DNA of 52,458 bases from an uncultured Clostridia bacterium (GCA_934675735.1 CAKURR010000017.1:1-52458); one strand, 5' to 3'. Shown: positions 15,786-23,972, numbered from the stretch's first letter. Notes: generated from the letters alone by a model not told the origin. Program-made: numbers and translations.

Positions 15786-16772
15786 TCAATCCTCCTTGAG
15801 TGCGTTCATGCGGCAGCAGCGGCACTCATGTCCGTCCTCAGTCTTTTCCATCGCGATTTCGCCCCGGCGGCATTCTTCCGTCGCGTATTTGCAGCGCGGA
15901 TGGAACGCGCATCCCTGCGGCAGATGGGTCGGATCGGGGGGCATCCCCTCAATCGGATGAAGCCACATCTCGTCCTCGTTCATATCCGGAATCGCGCCGA
16001 AAAGCCCGACGGTGTACGGGTGGGTCGGATGATCGAAAATCTGCTCCTTCGTGCCGTATTCGACAATGTTTCCAGCATAAATCACTGCTACGTCATCGCA
16101 GGTCTGCGCAACAACGCCCATGTCATGCGTAATCAGCAGCATAGCCGTCTGGAACTTTTTTTGCAGATCGGAAATCAAATCCATGACCTGCGCCTGAATG
16201 GTCACGTCAAGCGCGGTGGTCGGCTCGTCGGCCAGCAGCAGCTGCGGGTTACAGGCCAGCGCAATGGCGATCACCACGCGCTGTTTCATGCCGCCGGAAA
16301 ACTGATGCGGATACTCGTGATAGCGTTCGGCCGGAATTCCGACGATTTCCAGCATTTCCTTGGCGCGCTTTTCGCTATCGGTGTGGCTGTCGCTATGCAG
16401 GCGAACCACCTCAGCGATCTGATCGCCGACCGTCTGCACAGGGTTGAGCGCCGTCATCGGATCCTGAAAAATCATCGAGATGACGTTGCCGCGAATTTTA
16501 CGCATTTCGTTTTCCGGAAGCGTTTGAAGCTCCTGCCCGTCAAGCGTAACGCTCCCCTGCTTCACCTTGCAGCCCACATCCGGCAAGATGCGCAGAATGG
16601 ACTTGGCGATGGTCGTCTTGCCCGCGCCCGTCTCGCCGACAAGACCCAGCGTGCGGCCGCGATCCAGATGCAGGGATACGCCGTTGACCGCATGTACCGT
16701 TTGCCCATCCGACTTATATTCCACAACCAAATCGTTTACGGACAGGTAGTGTTTGTTCTGGTTTTCAGCCAT
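15786..16772 (-). CDS. dppD: ABC importer ATP-binding protein (OppD/DppD type)
   Basis: This 328-aa ATPase has Walker A GETGAGKTT, signature FSGGMKQR, Walker B LLLADEPTTALDV, H-loop ITHDMGVVAQ, and the C-terminal oligopeptide-transporter tail with CAFHPRCKYATEEC. It pairs with the OppF-type subunit as the two nucleotide-binding domains of a family-5 solute importer. It starts 13 bases after the permease gene. Both ATPases look catalytically complete. Confidence 0.94.
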   Translation of the reverse strand: MAENQNKHYLSVNDLVVEYKSDGQTVHAVNGVSLHLDRGRTLGLVGETGAGKTTIAKSILRILPDVGCKVKQGSVTLDGQELQTLPENEMRKIRGNVISMIFQDPMTALNPVQTVGDQIAEVVRLHSDSHTDSEKRAKEMLEIVGIPAERYHEYPHQFSGGMKQRVVIAIALACNPQLLLADEPTTALDVTIQAQVMDLISDLQKKFQTAMLLITHDMGVVAQTCDDVAVIYAGNIVEYGTKEQIFDHPTHPYTVGLFGAIPDMNEDEMWLHPIEGMPPDPTHLPQGCAFHPRCKYATEECRRGEIAMEKTEDGHECRCCRMNALKED

Positions 16773-16785
16773 CTTCTTCTCCCCC

Positions 16786-17661
16786 TCAGTTCTTCAGCTT
16801 CGGATCAAGCGCATCGCGCAGACCGTCGCCCAGCAGATTAAGCGCCAGAACCGTGACCGCAATCGCGAGACCCGGGAAAATGACCATGTGCGGATACTGG
16901 CGGATAAACGAACGCGAAGCAGACAGCATCGCGCCCCATTCCGGCAGCGGCGGCTGCACACCCAAGCCGATGAAGCTCAAACCGGCAGCCATCGTGATGG
17001 TCTGCGCTACACCCATCGTCGCCTGAACGATAATCGGCGAAATGCAGTTGGGCAGCAGGTGCTTGAAAATGATGCTGATCTTCGAGCAATTGATGGACTG
17101 CGCCGCCTCGATATACTCAGCGCCACGCTCCTTCATCATCTGCGCGCGGAGCATGCGCGCCATGCCGGAGATGCTGGAAACGGACATCGCGATAATCGTA
17201 TTGAAAAAGCCCGGCCCAAGTACGGCAGAAATCACGATCATCAGCAGCATACCCGGAATCGCCTGAATGATATCCAGCAGACGCATGATGATGTTATCGA
17301 CCCGGTTACCGAAATATCCGGCAACCGCACCAATAACAACGCCAAAGAACGTGGCAATCAGAATAGCGATGATGCCGATTGAAATGGAATAGCGACCGCC
17401 ATAGAGCACTCGGGTAAAGATATCACGGCCCATATCGTCGCAGCCGAATAGATGCTGAAGGCTCGGCCCCTCAGAGGTATGAAGGAAATCCATCTGTGCA
17501 TAACCGTAAGAGCTGATGAATGGCGCGAAAACTGCCATCAGAATCTCGACGATCAAAATCACCAATCCCAGCATGGCCACCTTGTTTTTGGCAAGCTGCT
17601 TCATCACGCGGGCAAATTCGCCCTGCTTCTTGTATTTCTTTTTCGACGCCGCGTTAGCCAT
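16786..17661 (-). CDS. dppC: ABC importer permease (OppC/DppC type)
   Basis: This 291-aa protein has an N-terminal OppC_N helix (MLGLVILIVEILMAVFAPF) and five further spans of the BPD_transp_1 fold. The EAA-loop reads EYIEAAQSINCSKISIIFKHLLPN, which contacts the ATPases. FGCDDMGRDIFTRVLYGGR is a classic DppC motif. The start overlaps the stop of the DppB-type gene by 8 bases, so the permeases are coupled. Confidence 0.94.
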   Translation of the reverse strand: MANAASKKKYKKQGEFARVMKQLAKNKVAMLGLVILIVEILMAVFAPFISSYGYAQMDFLHTSEGPSLQHLFGCDDMGRDIFTRVLYGGRYSISIGIIAILIATFFGVVIGAVAGYFGNRVDNIIMRLLDIIQAIPGMLLMIVISAVLGPGFFNTIIAMSVSSISGMARMLRAQMMKERGAEYIEAAQSINCSKISIIFKHLLPNCISPIIVQATMGVAQTITMAAGLSFIGLGVQPPLPEWGAMLSASRSFIRQYPHMVIFPGLAIAVTVLALNLLGDGLRDALDPKLKN

Positions 17662-18628
17662 TCGCTTTCACCTTCTTCTTCGATTTGGCAGCGTACTGCG
17701 CTTTGATGCGCGGATCAACCGCAGCGTAGAGCAGATCGATCAGCAGCATCGCAATGCTGAAGGCAATAGCCAGCACGATGGATCCGCCCTGCACGATCGG
17801 ATAGTCTCGGTTATTGACCGCGCCAATGATGTAAGAACCCATGCCCGGCAGGGAAAAGATCGTTTCGATAATCATCGCGCCGCCAAGCAGACGGCCAAAC
17901 GACGTGCCCATCATGGTAATGATTGGGATCAACGCGTTCTTGAGCGCATGTCTGGAAATGACCATGCGTTCCGGAACGCCCTTAGCGCGTGCTGTCGTGA
18001 TATAATCCGCGCGAATGACGTCCAGCATAGAGGAACGGGTCTGGCGGGCACAGTTGGCCAGCGCACCCGCACAGTTAGAAACCGCCGGAAGGATATAATA
18101 CTTGATGCCGGCCAGACCGGTGCCGATGCCCATCGCCGGAAGCCAGCCCAGCTTGACGGAAAACAGGATAATCAGCAGCAGCGCCAGCCAGAAATTCGGC
18201 ACGGCCACGCCAACCAATGCCAGAATCATCGACAGATGATCCTGCCACTTATTCTGATGGGTTGCGGCGACAATGCCCAGCGGAATCCCCAGGCCAAACG
18301 CAATCACCAGCGTCACAACCGCCAGAATCAGCGTGCGCGGCATTCTTTCCGCAATAGCAGCACCAATGCTGATGTTCGTGATCCAAGACGTGCCCAGATC
18401 AAAATGCAGGAACACGTCGCTCAAGTACTTCGCCAGACGCACAATGTAGGGGTCATCGAGGCCAAGCTCCATGCGCTTGGCAACCAAATCCGCTTCGGTC
18501 GCCGTCGTGCCGAGGATGATTTCCGCCGGATCGCCCGGGCAGAAGGTCATCATCGTGAACACCAGAATTGCAACGCCCAGCACAATCGGGATCATCCAAA
18601 GCAGGCGTTTTCCGATATAACGCAGCAT
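17654..18628 (-). CDS. dppB: ABC importer permease (OppB/DppB type)
   Basis: This 324-aa protein starts MLRYIGKRLLWMIPIVLG, the canonical DppB opening, followed by CPGDPAEIILG and DLGTSWITN. It has six membrane spans, with an EAA loop YITTARAKGVPERMVISRHALKNAL. The ATG at 18,628 follows GGGAGGAAA; an earlier in-frame ATG at 18,664 overlaps the hairpin downstream of the binding-protein gene and has no ribosome site. Confidence 0.94.
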   Translation of the reverse strand: MLRYIGKRLLWMIPIVLGVAILVFTMMTFCPGDPAEIILGTTATEADLVAKRMELGLDDPYIVRLAKYLSDVFLHFDLGTSWITNISIGAAIAERMPRTLILAVVTLVIAFGLGIPLGIVAATHQNKWQDHLSMILALVGVAVPNFWLALLLIILFSVKLGWLPAMGIGTGLAGIKYYILPAVSNCAGALANCARQTRSSMLDVIRADYITTARAKGVPERMVISRHALKNALIPIITMMGTSFGRLLGGAMIIETIFSLPGMGSYIIGAVNNRDYPIVQGGSIVLAIAFSIAMLLIDLLYAAVDPRIKAQYAAKSKKKVKANG

Positions 18629-18646
18629 AAATTTCCTCCCCGCCTT

Positions 18647-18694
18647 AAAAACGGCACGCAGCACTCAAGGGGGATAAGTACTGCGTGCCGTTTT
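18647..18694 (-). terminator. Partial terminator between binding-protein and permease genes
   Basis: Perfect arms AAAACGGCACGCAG / CTGCGTGCCGTTTT (18,647-18,661 and 18,681-18,694) in the 81-bp gap. Read-through would give abundant binding protein and less permease, a usual arrangement in such operons. Confidence 0.75.
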
Positions 18695-18709
18695 CAATGA
18701 ATCAGTTGT

Positions 18710-20242
18710 TTAGAATTCGCAGGCAGACGGCACGACATAGTTGCTGATACCGCCGCAAACTTCTTTGCTCAGACCAGCCGCATTGCGCCAGATGGTGAAC
18801 ACCTGCGGGTTCACGATGCCATAACCAATCGCGCTTTCCTTGATGTAGTTATGCACGGTTTCGATGTTCTCCGGCGTGAAGCCTTCGACAGTCCACGTCT
18901 TATAGAGAAGCTCCGCCAATTCCATATCATGGCGGCCAGTCGCGTCGCCGGTGGCATAAGCAGCCGGATCGTAGCGAATCGCCCAGTGATCTGCCATGCA
19001 GTAGCCGCCGATGGTGCCGATCACGATATCATACTGGGAGCCATCCAGACGGATGGATGTATACAGCGCCATATCCACGGAATTGACTTCTGCGTTGACG
19101 CCCAGCGCCAGCAGGTAATTCTGGATAATCTGCGCGATGCGGGAGGCATTCGCGGAAGACGTGGAAAGAATCTTCAGCGTCTGACCCTTGTAGTTGGATT
19201 CTTTGAGGAGCTGAGCAGCCTTGGCCGGATCATAGGTGTAGTAATCTTCCTGCTTCCATGCTTCGTTGAAGCCGATCATCATCGGGGAGCAGACGTCCCA
19301 CATCTGCGTCGCGTAGCCGGCGGCAACGCCCTGAATGAAGCCGTTGGCGTCCAAGCCGTAGCAGATCGCCTGACGCAGCTTCTCGTCGTTGGCTACAACG
19401 CTGGAATCCACGCCGGAGAAGAACATCTGCCAGCCCTGCGGGCCATCGGTCAGGTTCACGGTGTAATCCGGGTTGCCGATAAACTGCGCGCCGGTGGTAG
19501 AGGCCAGATCAATCGCGACGTCAACCAAACCGGTCTCCAGCGCAATGCCGAGCTGAGAAGCCTCCGTGATGATCTTGTAGTTGACATACTTGGCGTTCGG
19601 AATCACGCACTCCGGCAGATTCTCGACATCCTGCCAATAATCGTCGCGGCGTTCCATGGAAATCGAAGCCGAGGCGGTGAATTCCTTGACCACATACGGA
19701 GAGGTGGTCACGCAGGAAGTACCGAACTCATCCGCGCTGGCCTTAAAGGCCGCCTCAGAAATCACATACGTATCAAACAGCAGGGTTTCAAAGGTGCCGT
19801 ACATGTTGCCAGTCAGTTTCACGGTGAGCGTGTAATCACCGGTCTGCTCGACAGCTTCAACCTTATTGAAAACCGGCTTAAGCGCACGCGCTTTGGACTC
19901 CGTGATGAACCAGACGATATCCGCCGCAGTGATATGGTTGCCGGCACTGTCGGTCACGTTATCCCAAATTTCGATGTTGTACGTGAAACCGCCGTCTTCG
20001 GTCGTCCAGGATTTCGCGACGTACGGAACGACCTCTTTGTCAGAATTCTGCACAGCGAGAGACTCGTACAGTTGAATAAAATACGGGGCATTACGCGCCG
20101 TGTTGGAACGGAACGGCGTCAGGGAATCAATGGCCGTGCCAAAGCCGATGTTGATCGTCTTGTCAGACAGCTCGGCCAGCGCGACAGCGCCCAGCACGAC
20201 CAGAACCAGGCAGAGCAAAAGCGCCACAAGAGACTTTTTCAT
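18710..20242 (-). CDS. Family-5 extracellular solute-binding protein of the ABC importer
   Basis: This 510-aa SBP_bac_5 protein has motifs LYESLAVQNSDKEVVPYVAKSW, GNHITAADIVWFI and an AATTTYDPAKAAQLLKES-like region (YDPAKAAQLLKESNYKG). Family 5 binds oligopeptides, and in some cases oligosaccharides or nickel. The signal peptide ends AVALAE with no lipobox Cys, so it looks secreted by signal peptidase I rather than lipid-anchored, which is unusual for a monoderm. It is the first gene of the importer operon; the promoter is at 20,329-20,357. Adjacency to the sulfatase locus raises the possibility of an oligosaccharide ligand. Confidence 0.92.
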   Translation of the reverse strand: MKKSLVALLLCLVLVVLGAVALAELSDKTINIGFGTAIDSLTPFRSNTARNAPYFIQLYESLAVQNSDKEVVPYVAKSWTTEDGGFTYNIEIWDNVTDSAGNHITAADIVWFITESKARALKPVFNKVEAVEQTGDYTLTVKLTGNMYGTFETLLFDTYVISEAAFKASADEFGTSCVTTSPYVVKEFTASASISMERRDDYWQDVENLPECVIPNAKYVNYKIITEASQLGIALETGLVDVAIDLASTTGAQFIGNPDYTVNLTDGPQGWQMFFSGVDSSVVANDEKLRQAICYGLDANGFIQGVAAGYATQMWDVCSPMMIGFNEAWKQEDYYTYDPAKAAQLLKESNYKGQTLKILSTSSANASRIAQIIQNYLLALGVNAEVNSVDMALYTSIRLDGSQYDIVIGTIGGYCMADHWAIRYDPAAYATGDATGRHDMELAELLYKTWTVEGFTPENIETVHNYIKESAIGYGIVNPQVFTIWRNAAGLSKEVCGGISNYVVPSACEF

Positions 20243-20328
20243 TGGAAAACCTCCTTTAAATATGTCAATGGGTATCTCCCCATCGAAGACCTCATTTAGT
20301 TTTGTAAGCTACTTATCTAACTGCGATT

Positions 20329-20357
20329 ATCCTATCATATTTTGTTCGTTTCGTCAA
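20329..20357 (-). promoter_or_regulatory. Promoter of the ABC importer operon
   Basis: Minus-strand TTGACG (20,352-20,357), 17-bp spacer and TAGGAT (20,329-20,334), leaving a leader of about 80 nt before the ATG at 20,242. Confidence 0.65.
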
Positions 20358-20409
20358 TAGATTTAAATCTTTTTTCTAATTTATTTTTTATTTCACGGTT
20401 ATACAGTCT

Positions 20410-20692
20410 TCAATTTCCACAAATTATACATTTTAGATTCCCAATGTGTTCTTCCTCAACTGTTGCATCAAACAAATCTCTTAAAAATCCGCATTGCTTC
20501 AAGAAATCCTGAAAGCACCGACCATTAATTTCAAAACAATCCGCCATATCTTTACTGGATTTCCAGCTTCCATCTTCAATTGCTCTACGATACTGTGCCG
20601 GTGCAATCACTATTCTGAAATGTTCATATAAACGATCCATGAAAGAATCCAGCGTTACCTTCTTTCCTGATGCAATCATCGCAAGAACAAGA
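20410..20692 (-). pseudogene. 3' end of an unknown AT-rich gene fused behind parA
   Basis: About 94 codons read GYLVLAMIASGKKVTLDSF, then DRLYEHFRIVIAPAQYRRAI and FQDFLKQCGFLRDLFDATV, ending KCIICGN. It looks like the C-terminal end of a larger soluble protein I do not recognise. Composition is clearly more AT-rich than parA. A chimeric frame can start at ATG 20,745, overlapping the parA stop as ATGA and reading 10-15 junk residues first; that chimera (111 aa) could be translated. Homology to parB stops at about 20,693, which is the junction. Confidence 0.55.
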
Positions 20693-20785
20693 TACCCGTT
20701 CGCGCTGTGCATCCGCTCGATTTTCCTCGGTCTGAAAGATATCATCGACCGATTTCAGCACGATGTTCTTCGCGCTGCTTTTCAA
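20693..20785 (-). pseudogene. parB: parB, truncated after about 30 codons
   Basis: In a third frame overlapping the end of parA, a TTG at 20,785 lies 7 bases after AGGAGGTG and reads MKSSAKNIVLKS, then VDDIFQTEENRADAQRER. This is the standard opening of clostridial plasmid/ICE ParB proteins (SVDDIF-x-TEESR...). The sequence then turns to an unrelated SCSCDDCIRK and stops. So the DNA-binding body of ParB was deleted and the rest joined to the 3' end of another gene. Confidence 0.75.
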
Positions 20786-21569
20786 GCGCCAACACCTCCT
20801 TCGTCAACTGCCGATAGGCTTCCGCGACCTTGCTTCTGGGCGCATAGGCAAAGATGCTCTTTCCCTCGGCGCTGGTTTCCGCCGCCCGCACAGAGCGCGG
20901 AATCTCCGTTCCAAAGATGTTGATTTTCCCGCCGTATGCCTTCCGAATCATCTCGCTGATTTCGCGCTCGTAAACCGTTCGCCCGTCCATCAGGGTCATG
21001 AGGATTCCTTCGATTTTCAGTTTGGGATTGATTCCGCGCCTGACCTGATGAACGCTTTCCAGCAGCTTCTCGATGCCCCTTGTCGGCAAATGTTGCGGAA
21101 TCGTCGGCACAACAATCCCATCTGTTGCCGCCAGCGCGTTGATGGTCATCATGCCCAGTGACGGCGCGCAATCAATGAGAATGTAGTCGTACTCATGTTT
21201 GTAAGGCTCAAGCACCTGTTTGAGTATCGTTTCGCGGTACATGACGCTGATCAGCGACATCTCCATGCCTGCCAGTTCGATGTTGGCAGGCAGGAGATCC
21301 ACCCCTTCCTCGTGACGAAGCATCCCTTCTTCATGGGTGACAGGTCTATCCTGTATGGCTTTTATCATAAGAACGTACAGCGTAATCGGCAACTCGTCCG
21401 GCTCCCAGCCAAGGCTTAGGGTCAGGCTTCCCTGTGCGTCTGCATCGACAAGCAGCACCTTCCTGCCCGCCTGCGCCAGCCCTATGCCCAGGTTGACGCA
21501 GGTTGTCGTTTTGGCTGTGCCGCCCTTCCGGTTGGCAAGACTGATAACGTGCGCATCCACTTTCTGCAT
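20742..21569 (-). CDS. parA: ParA/Soj-family partition ATPase
   Basis: This 275-aa protein has the deviant Walker A NRKGGTAKTTT near residue 13, the A' motif VLLVDADAQGSLT, and Walker B DYILIDCAPSLG. It is the Soj/ParA type used by plasmids, ICEs and chromosomes to segregate DNA with ParB. The gene is full length and looks intact, but its ParB partner is reduced to about 30 codons. It follows a structured leader ending in a T-run. I infer a remnant of an integrative element rather than the chromosomal parA, which normally sits near oriC with an intact parB. Confidence 0.93.
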   Translation of the reverse strand: MQKVDAHVISLANRKGGTAKTTTCVNLGIGLAQAGRKVLLVDADAQGSLTLSLGWEPDELPITLYVLMIKAIQDRPVTHEEGMLRHEEGVDLLPANIELAGMEMSLISVMYRETILKQVLEPYKHEYDYILIDCAPSLGMMTINALAATDGIVVPTIPQHLPTRGIEKLLESVHQVRRGINPKLKIEGILMTLMDGRTVYEREISEMIRKAYGGKINIFGTEIPRSVRAAETSAEGKSIFAYAPRSKVAEAYRQLTKEVLALEKQREEHRAEIGR

Positions 21570-21588
21570 TTCCTTTCTTTAGAACATC

Positions 21589-21668
21589 AAAAAAACCGCC
21601 TGCGCAACGGATAACCCCTTCCCCATACCGGAAAACCGGTCATTCGGGGAACATCTCCATTCAGACGG
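21589..21668 (-). promoter_or_regulatory. Structured RNA leader / attenuator before parA
   Basis: In minus-strand RNA, outer arms CCGUCUG (21,668-21,662) and CAGGCGG (21,602-21,596) enclose a second stem UUCCCC/GGGGAA and an inner stem ACCGG-UUUU-CCGGU, then a run of U directly before the parA ribosome site. The shape is terminator-like, so parA expression may be attenuated. No known riboswitch is recognised. Confidence 0.55.
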
Positions 21669-21669
21669 C

Positions 21670-22130
21670 TTATTTCGTTTTTTCTTATTTTGTATTTGTT
21701 ACATTACATTTATATTGTTTTTCTGTTCAGATCGTTCCGTTCATTTTCAGACCAGTTTGATTTGTACGTGGTAGGACACCTTGCTTTTAATTCTACCTTT
21801 TCCGTCCTCTCGGTTGAAGTTAAACCTTCGTCCGGTTAACAGGGGCAAGCGCCTCATCGAGCAGGCCGAGCGCTCCATGAGTGGGAAGGCGTAAACGCAC
21901 CTCTGCTCTCCAAAAAGGAACGCCGTCATGCTTTTGCAGCGGCGTTCCTCTTCATTATTTTTCATTTTTGCACGCGGTCGTTCGCAAACGCCGTCGGCTT
22001 ATCCATGCAGTCGGCTGTCTGTTCAACCTTCATTCTCCCGTCTTTTTTGGTACGCGCATGCCCTCCGCGCAGTCGTTACGCTCCCGATTTTTCACATCTT
22101 CCGCCGCAGCATGTTTTTTCATAAAGCCTT
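21670..22130. other. 461-bp gap without a firm gene
   Basis: The stretch beside parA is AT-rich (21,670-21,770), then mixed. A minus-strand 72-codon frame (21,747-21,965) ends RIKSKVSYHVQIKLV, but its 5' part runs through the hairpin at 21,916-21,949 and no ribosome site is seen, so I do not call it. A decayed piece of the parA-bearing element is the simplest reading. Confidence 0.4.
21911..21949 (-). terminator. Terminator downstream of the GNAT gene
   Basis: Perfect 10-bp arms AGGAACGCCG / CGGCGTTCCT (21,916-21,925 and 21,940-21,949), followed on the minus strand by TTTTTGG. Confidence 0.65.
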
Positions 22131-22646
22131 TCACCGGTTATCCTTCTTTATGTGCAGAAACAAGCTTTTTGCCCATCTCCATTCTGACTTCATGCCGTTC
22201 CAAGCGTCGTTGCCATACGCATACAAATCCAATCCGATGACGGAAAAACCGTTCTTTCGGTAAAACGCAATCGCGTTCTCGTTACAGGATTGCGTTTCCA
22301 AAACAAGCATCCTTGCGCCGACGATCTCCGCTGCTTTCTGCATGGTTTCCATCAGCCTGCCGCCGATTCCGCCGCCGCGCTTGTCCGTGTCAAACACGCA
22401 TATATTGCTGATTCGGAAACGGTTATTCCAGCTTTCCAACGCGCCTTCGACGAATCCGACCATCTTCTCCCCTTCAAACGCGCCGAATGTTAGCGGCTCC
22501 TCCAGCCATGCGCCGAAGAACACGTCGTCAAATCCCCGTTCGACGGATGTTTCAAAGCGCGTGTATCGCACTTGAAAGCCGGATTCGGATGCTTGAATAT
22601 CGTAATAGCCGTTTGTCCGATAGCGGACGGAAAACTTTTTCCCCAC
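22131..22646 (-). CDS. GNAT acetyltransferase, possibly with a rebuilt 5' end
   Basis: About 171 residues from GTG at 22,646: VGKKFSVRYRTNGYYDI, then FGAFEGEKMVGFVEGALESW. The acetyl-CoA loop is DTKRGGGIGGRLMETM-like (DKRGGGIGGRL) and the C-terminal NENAIAFYRKNGFSVIG motif is intact. These are all features of a small-molecule GNAT. The start is uncertain: just upstream is the aldo/keto reductase remnant and no good ribosome site precedes the GTG. A longer frame to 22,808 is antisense-like padding from the reductase DNA. It may be translated by read-through from that remnant. Confidence 0.7.
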   Translation of the reverse strand: MGKKFSVRYRTNGYYDIQASESGFQVRYTRFETSVERGFDDVFFGAWLEEPLTFGAFEGEKMVGFVEGALESWNNRFRISNICVFDTDKRGGGIGGRLMETMQKAAEIVGARMLVLETQSCNENAIAFYRKNGFSVIGLDLYAYGNDAWNGMKSEWRWAKSLFLHIKKDNR

Positions 22647-22941
22647 ATATCCAGCGCATCCAACCCCATCTTCGTCAGCGTTTCGCTTCCTCATAGGTCT
22701 TGTGCTCCGCCGCCACTTTGGATACGACGAACAGCTCCTCGCGGGGCACACCGCACGTGCGGATGCCCTCGCCCACGCCGCGCTCATTGCCGTAGGCCTG
22801 CGCCGCATCGATATGGCGATACCCCGGTTCTACTGCCGACCGCACGGCCTGAGCGGCGTTTGCGTCGTCGATGAACCATGTGCCAAGCCCCAGCTGCGGA
22901 ATTTTCACGCCGTTGGCCAATGTCAAAGTCTGCGTATACAT
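22647..22941 (-). pseudogene. Aldo/keto reductase, N-terminal remnant with frameshift
   Basis: The gene starts well (GGGAGG, then ATG at 22,941) and reads VKIPQLGLGTWFIDD, then GYRHIDAAQAYGNERGVG (catalytic Asp/Tyr region) and VSKVAAEHKTYEEAKR before a stop at 22,675. In the next frame TLTKMGLDALDMW continues the family sequence for about 13 residues and is then replaced by GNAT sequence. So the reductase has a frameshift and has lost about two thirds of its length, including the NADPH-binding C-terminal part. It keeps a MerR-type promoter upstream. Confidence 0.8.
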
Positions 22942-22973
22942 GTCTGTACCTCCCGAATGCTGTTGATGGGGTT

Positions 22974-23004
22974 ATTGTATGACTTGAAGTGAAGTTTAAG
23001 CCAA
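22974..23004 (-). promoter_or_regulatory. MerR-type promoter (19-bp spacer) of the reductase remnant
   Basis: TTGGCT (22,999-23,004) and TACAAT (22,974-22,979) are separated by 19 bp containing a CTTAAACTT/ACTTCAAG dyad. The long spacer with a central dyad is the signature of MerR/AdhR-controlled promoters. No merR gene is in the window. Confidence 0.6.
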
Positions 23005-23055
23005 GCCTTTCTTTCAAAAACAGTCGGAACAGACTTTTTATTTGCTTTTGCGCAT

Positions 23056-23092
23056 CAAAAAGCCGAAGAAACAGTCTCCCGTCTCTTCGGCT
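23056..23092 (-). terminator. Terminator of the rhamnose operon
   Basis: Arms AGCCGAAGA (23,061-23,069) and TCTTCGGCT (23,084-23,092), with a T-run on the minus strand after the stem, just past the glycosyltransferase stop. Confidence 0.8.
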
Positions 23093-23099
23093 TGGTTGA

Positions 23100-23972
23100 T
23101 TATTTTTTGCTTTCAGCCCGTCTGCCCATACGGTTCCCGAGCAGCCTGGCCGCACAGTTGGCGGCAAAGCAGAAACATTCGCCGACCTGCCCGTGTTTGA
23201 GCAGTTCAAGCAGCACGCTTTTCGCCAGCTCGGTGCCCTTTTTCATCTCGCTGACATAAGCGAAGCGCGCTTCATAGCGCTTCATCGTCTGCCCGATGAT
23301 ATAGTTGCGTCGATACTCCTGCCGAAGCGTGAAGTTATGGGAATGATACACCGCCGCGTCGCCGCTGTATGCGATGCGCCGCCCCGCTTCGAGCAGCTTC
23401 TGCGCCATGAGCATATCCTCGTTGGTCAGAATCGGGTGGTCAAACCCGCCGACGGCCAAATAATCCGCCCGCCGATACGCGGCGCATACATCCGATATCA
23501 GGAAGGCGCGCACGCCCAGCGCGGGGATATCCTCCCTGCCCCACGTGCGGTTCTCTGCGGGATAGTTGTTGGCGCGAATCAGCTTTTCAAACGGCCTCGC
23601 GTCGGGATAGGCAATCTGCCGTCCGCCGACTGCCGCCATGCGCGCGTCGTCAAACGGCGCAAGCAGCTTCTCCATGCAGGCGTTATCCACAGGCATGGCA
23701 TCCTGCGTCATGAACACGACGAACTCGCTTTCGCATGCGCGCAGCGCCATATCCCGCGTGCCGCCGTGGTCAAACGCCGCTCGTCGGATTTCCGTCACCC
23801 AAACGCCGTCCACACCGCGCGCCCGCTCGGCCGTGCCGTCCTCCGATTCGGAATCGACGACGACAATCCGCTCCGGCGGGATGCTCTGCGCCTTGAGCGC
23901 GTCCAGCAGCGGCAAAAGCCGCTCCCCCGCGTTCAGCGTCGGGATGACGACCGAATATCCTTTATCGCTCAA
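23100..23972 (-). CDS. Family 2 glycosyltransferase (rhamnosyltransferase-like)
   Basis: This 290-aa GT-A enzyme opens YSVVIPTLNAGERLLPLLDAL. It has nucleotide-binding VVVDSESEDGT, a VFMTQDAMP motif in the DxD position, and acceptor-side YSGDAAVYHSHNFTLRQEYRRN, a pattern found in rhamnosyltransferases. There is no membrane anchor. It starts 4 bases inside the end of rfbD and so is coupled to dTDP-rhamnose synthesis, suggesting it transfers rhamnose to a cell-surface polymer. The length is normal. Confidence 0.88.
   Translation of the reverse strand: MSDKGYSVVIPTLNAGERLLPLLDALKAQSIPPERIVVVDSESEDGTAERARGVDGVWVTEIRRAAFDHGGTRDMALRACESEFVVFMTQDAMPVDNACMEKLLAPFDDARMAAVGGRQIAYPDARPFEKLIRANNYPAENRTWGREDIPALGVRAFLISDVCAAYRRADYLAVGGFDHPILTNEDMLMAQKLLEAGRRIAYSGDAAVYHSHNFTLRQEYRRNYIIGQTMKRYEARFAYVSEMKKGTELAKSVLLELLKHGQVGECFCFAANCAARLLGNRMGRRAESKK

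Noticed and set aside
21747..21965. A 72-codon minus-strand frame ending VSYHVQIKLV
   Set aside because: Its first part lies across the GNAT terminator hairpin and no ribosome site is seen. The tail looked faintly familiar, but I could not tie it to a family.
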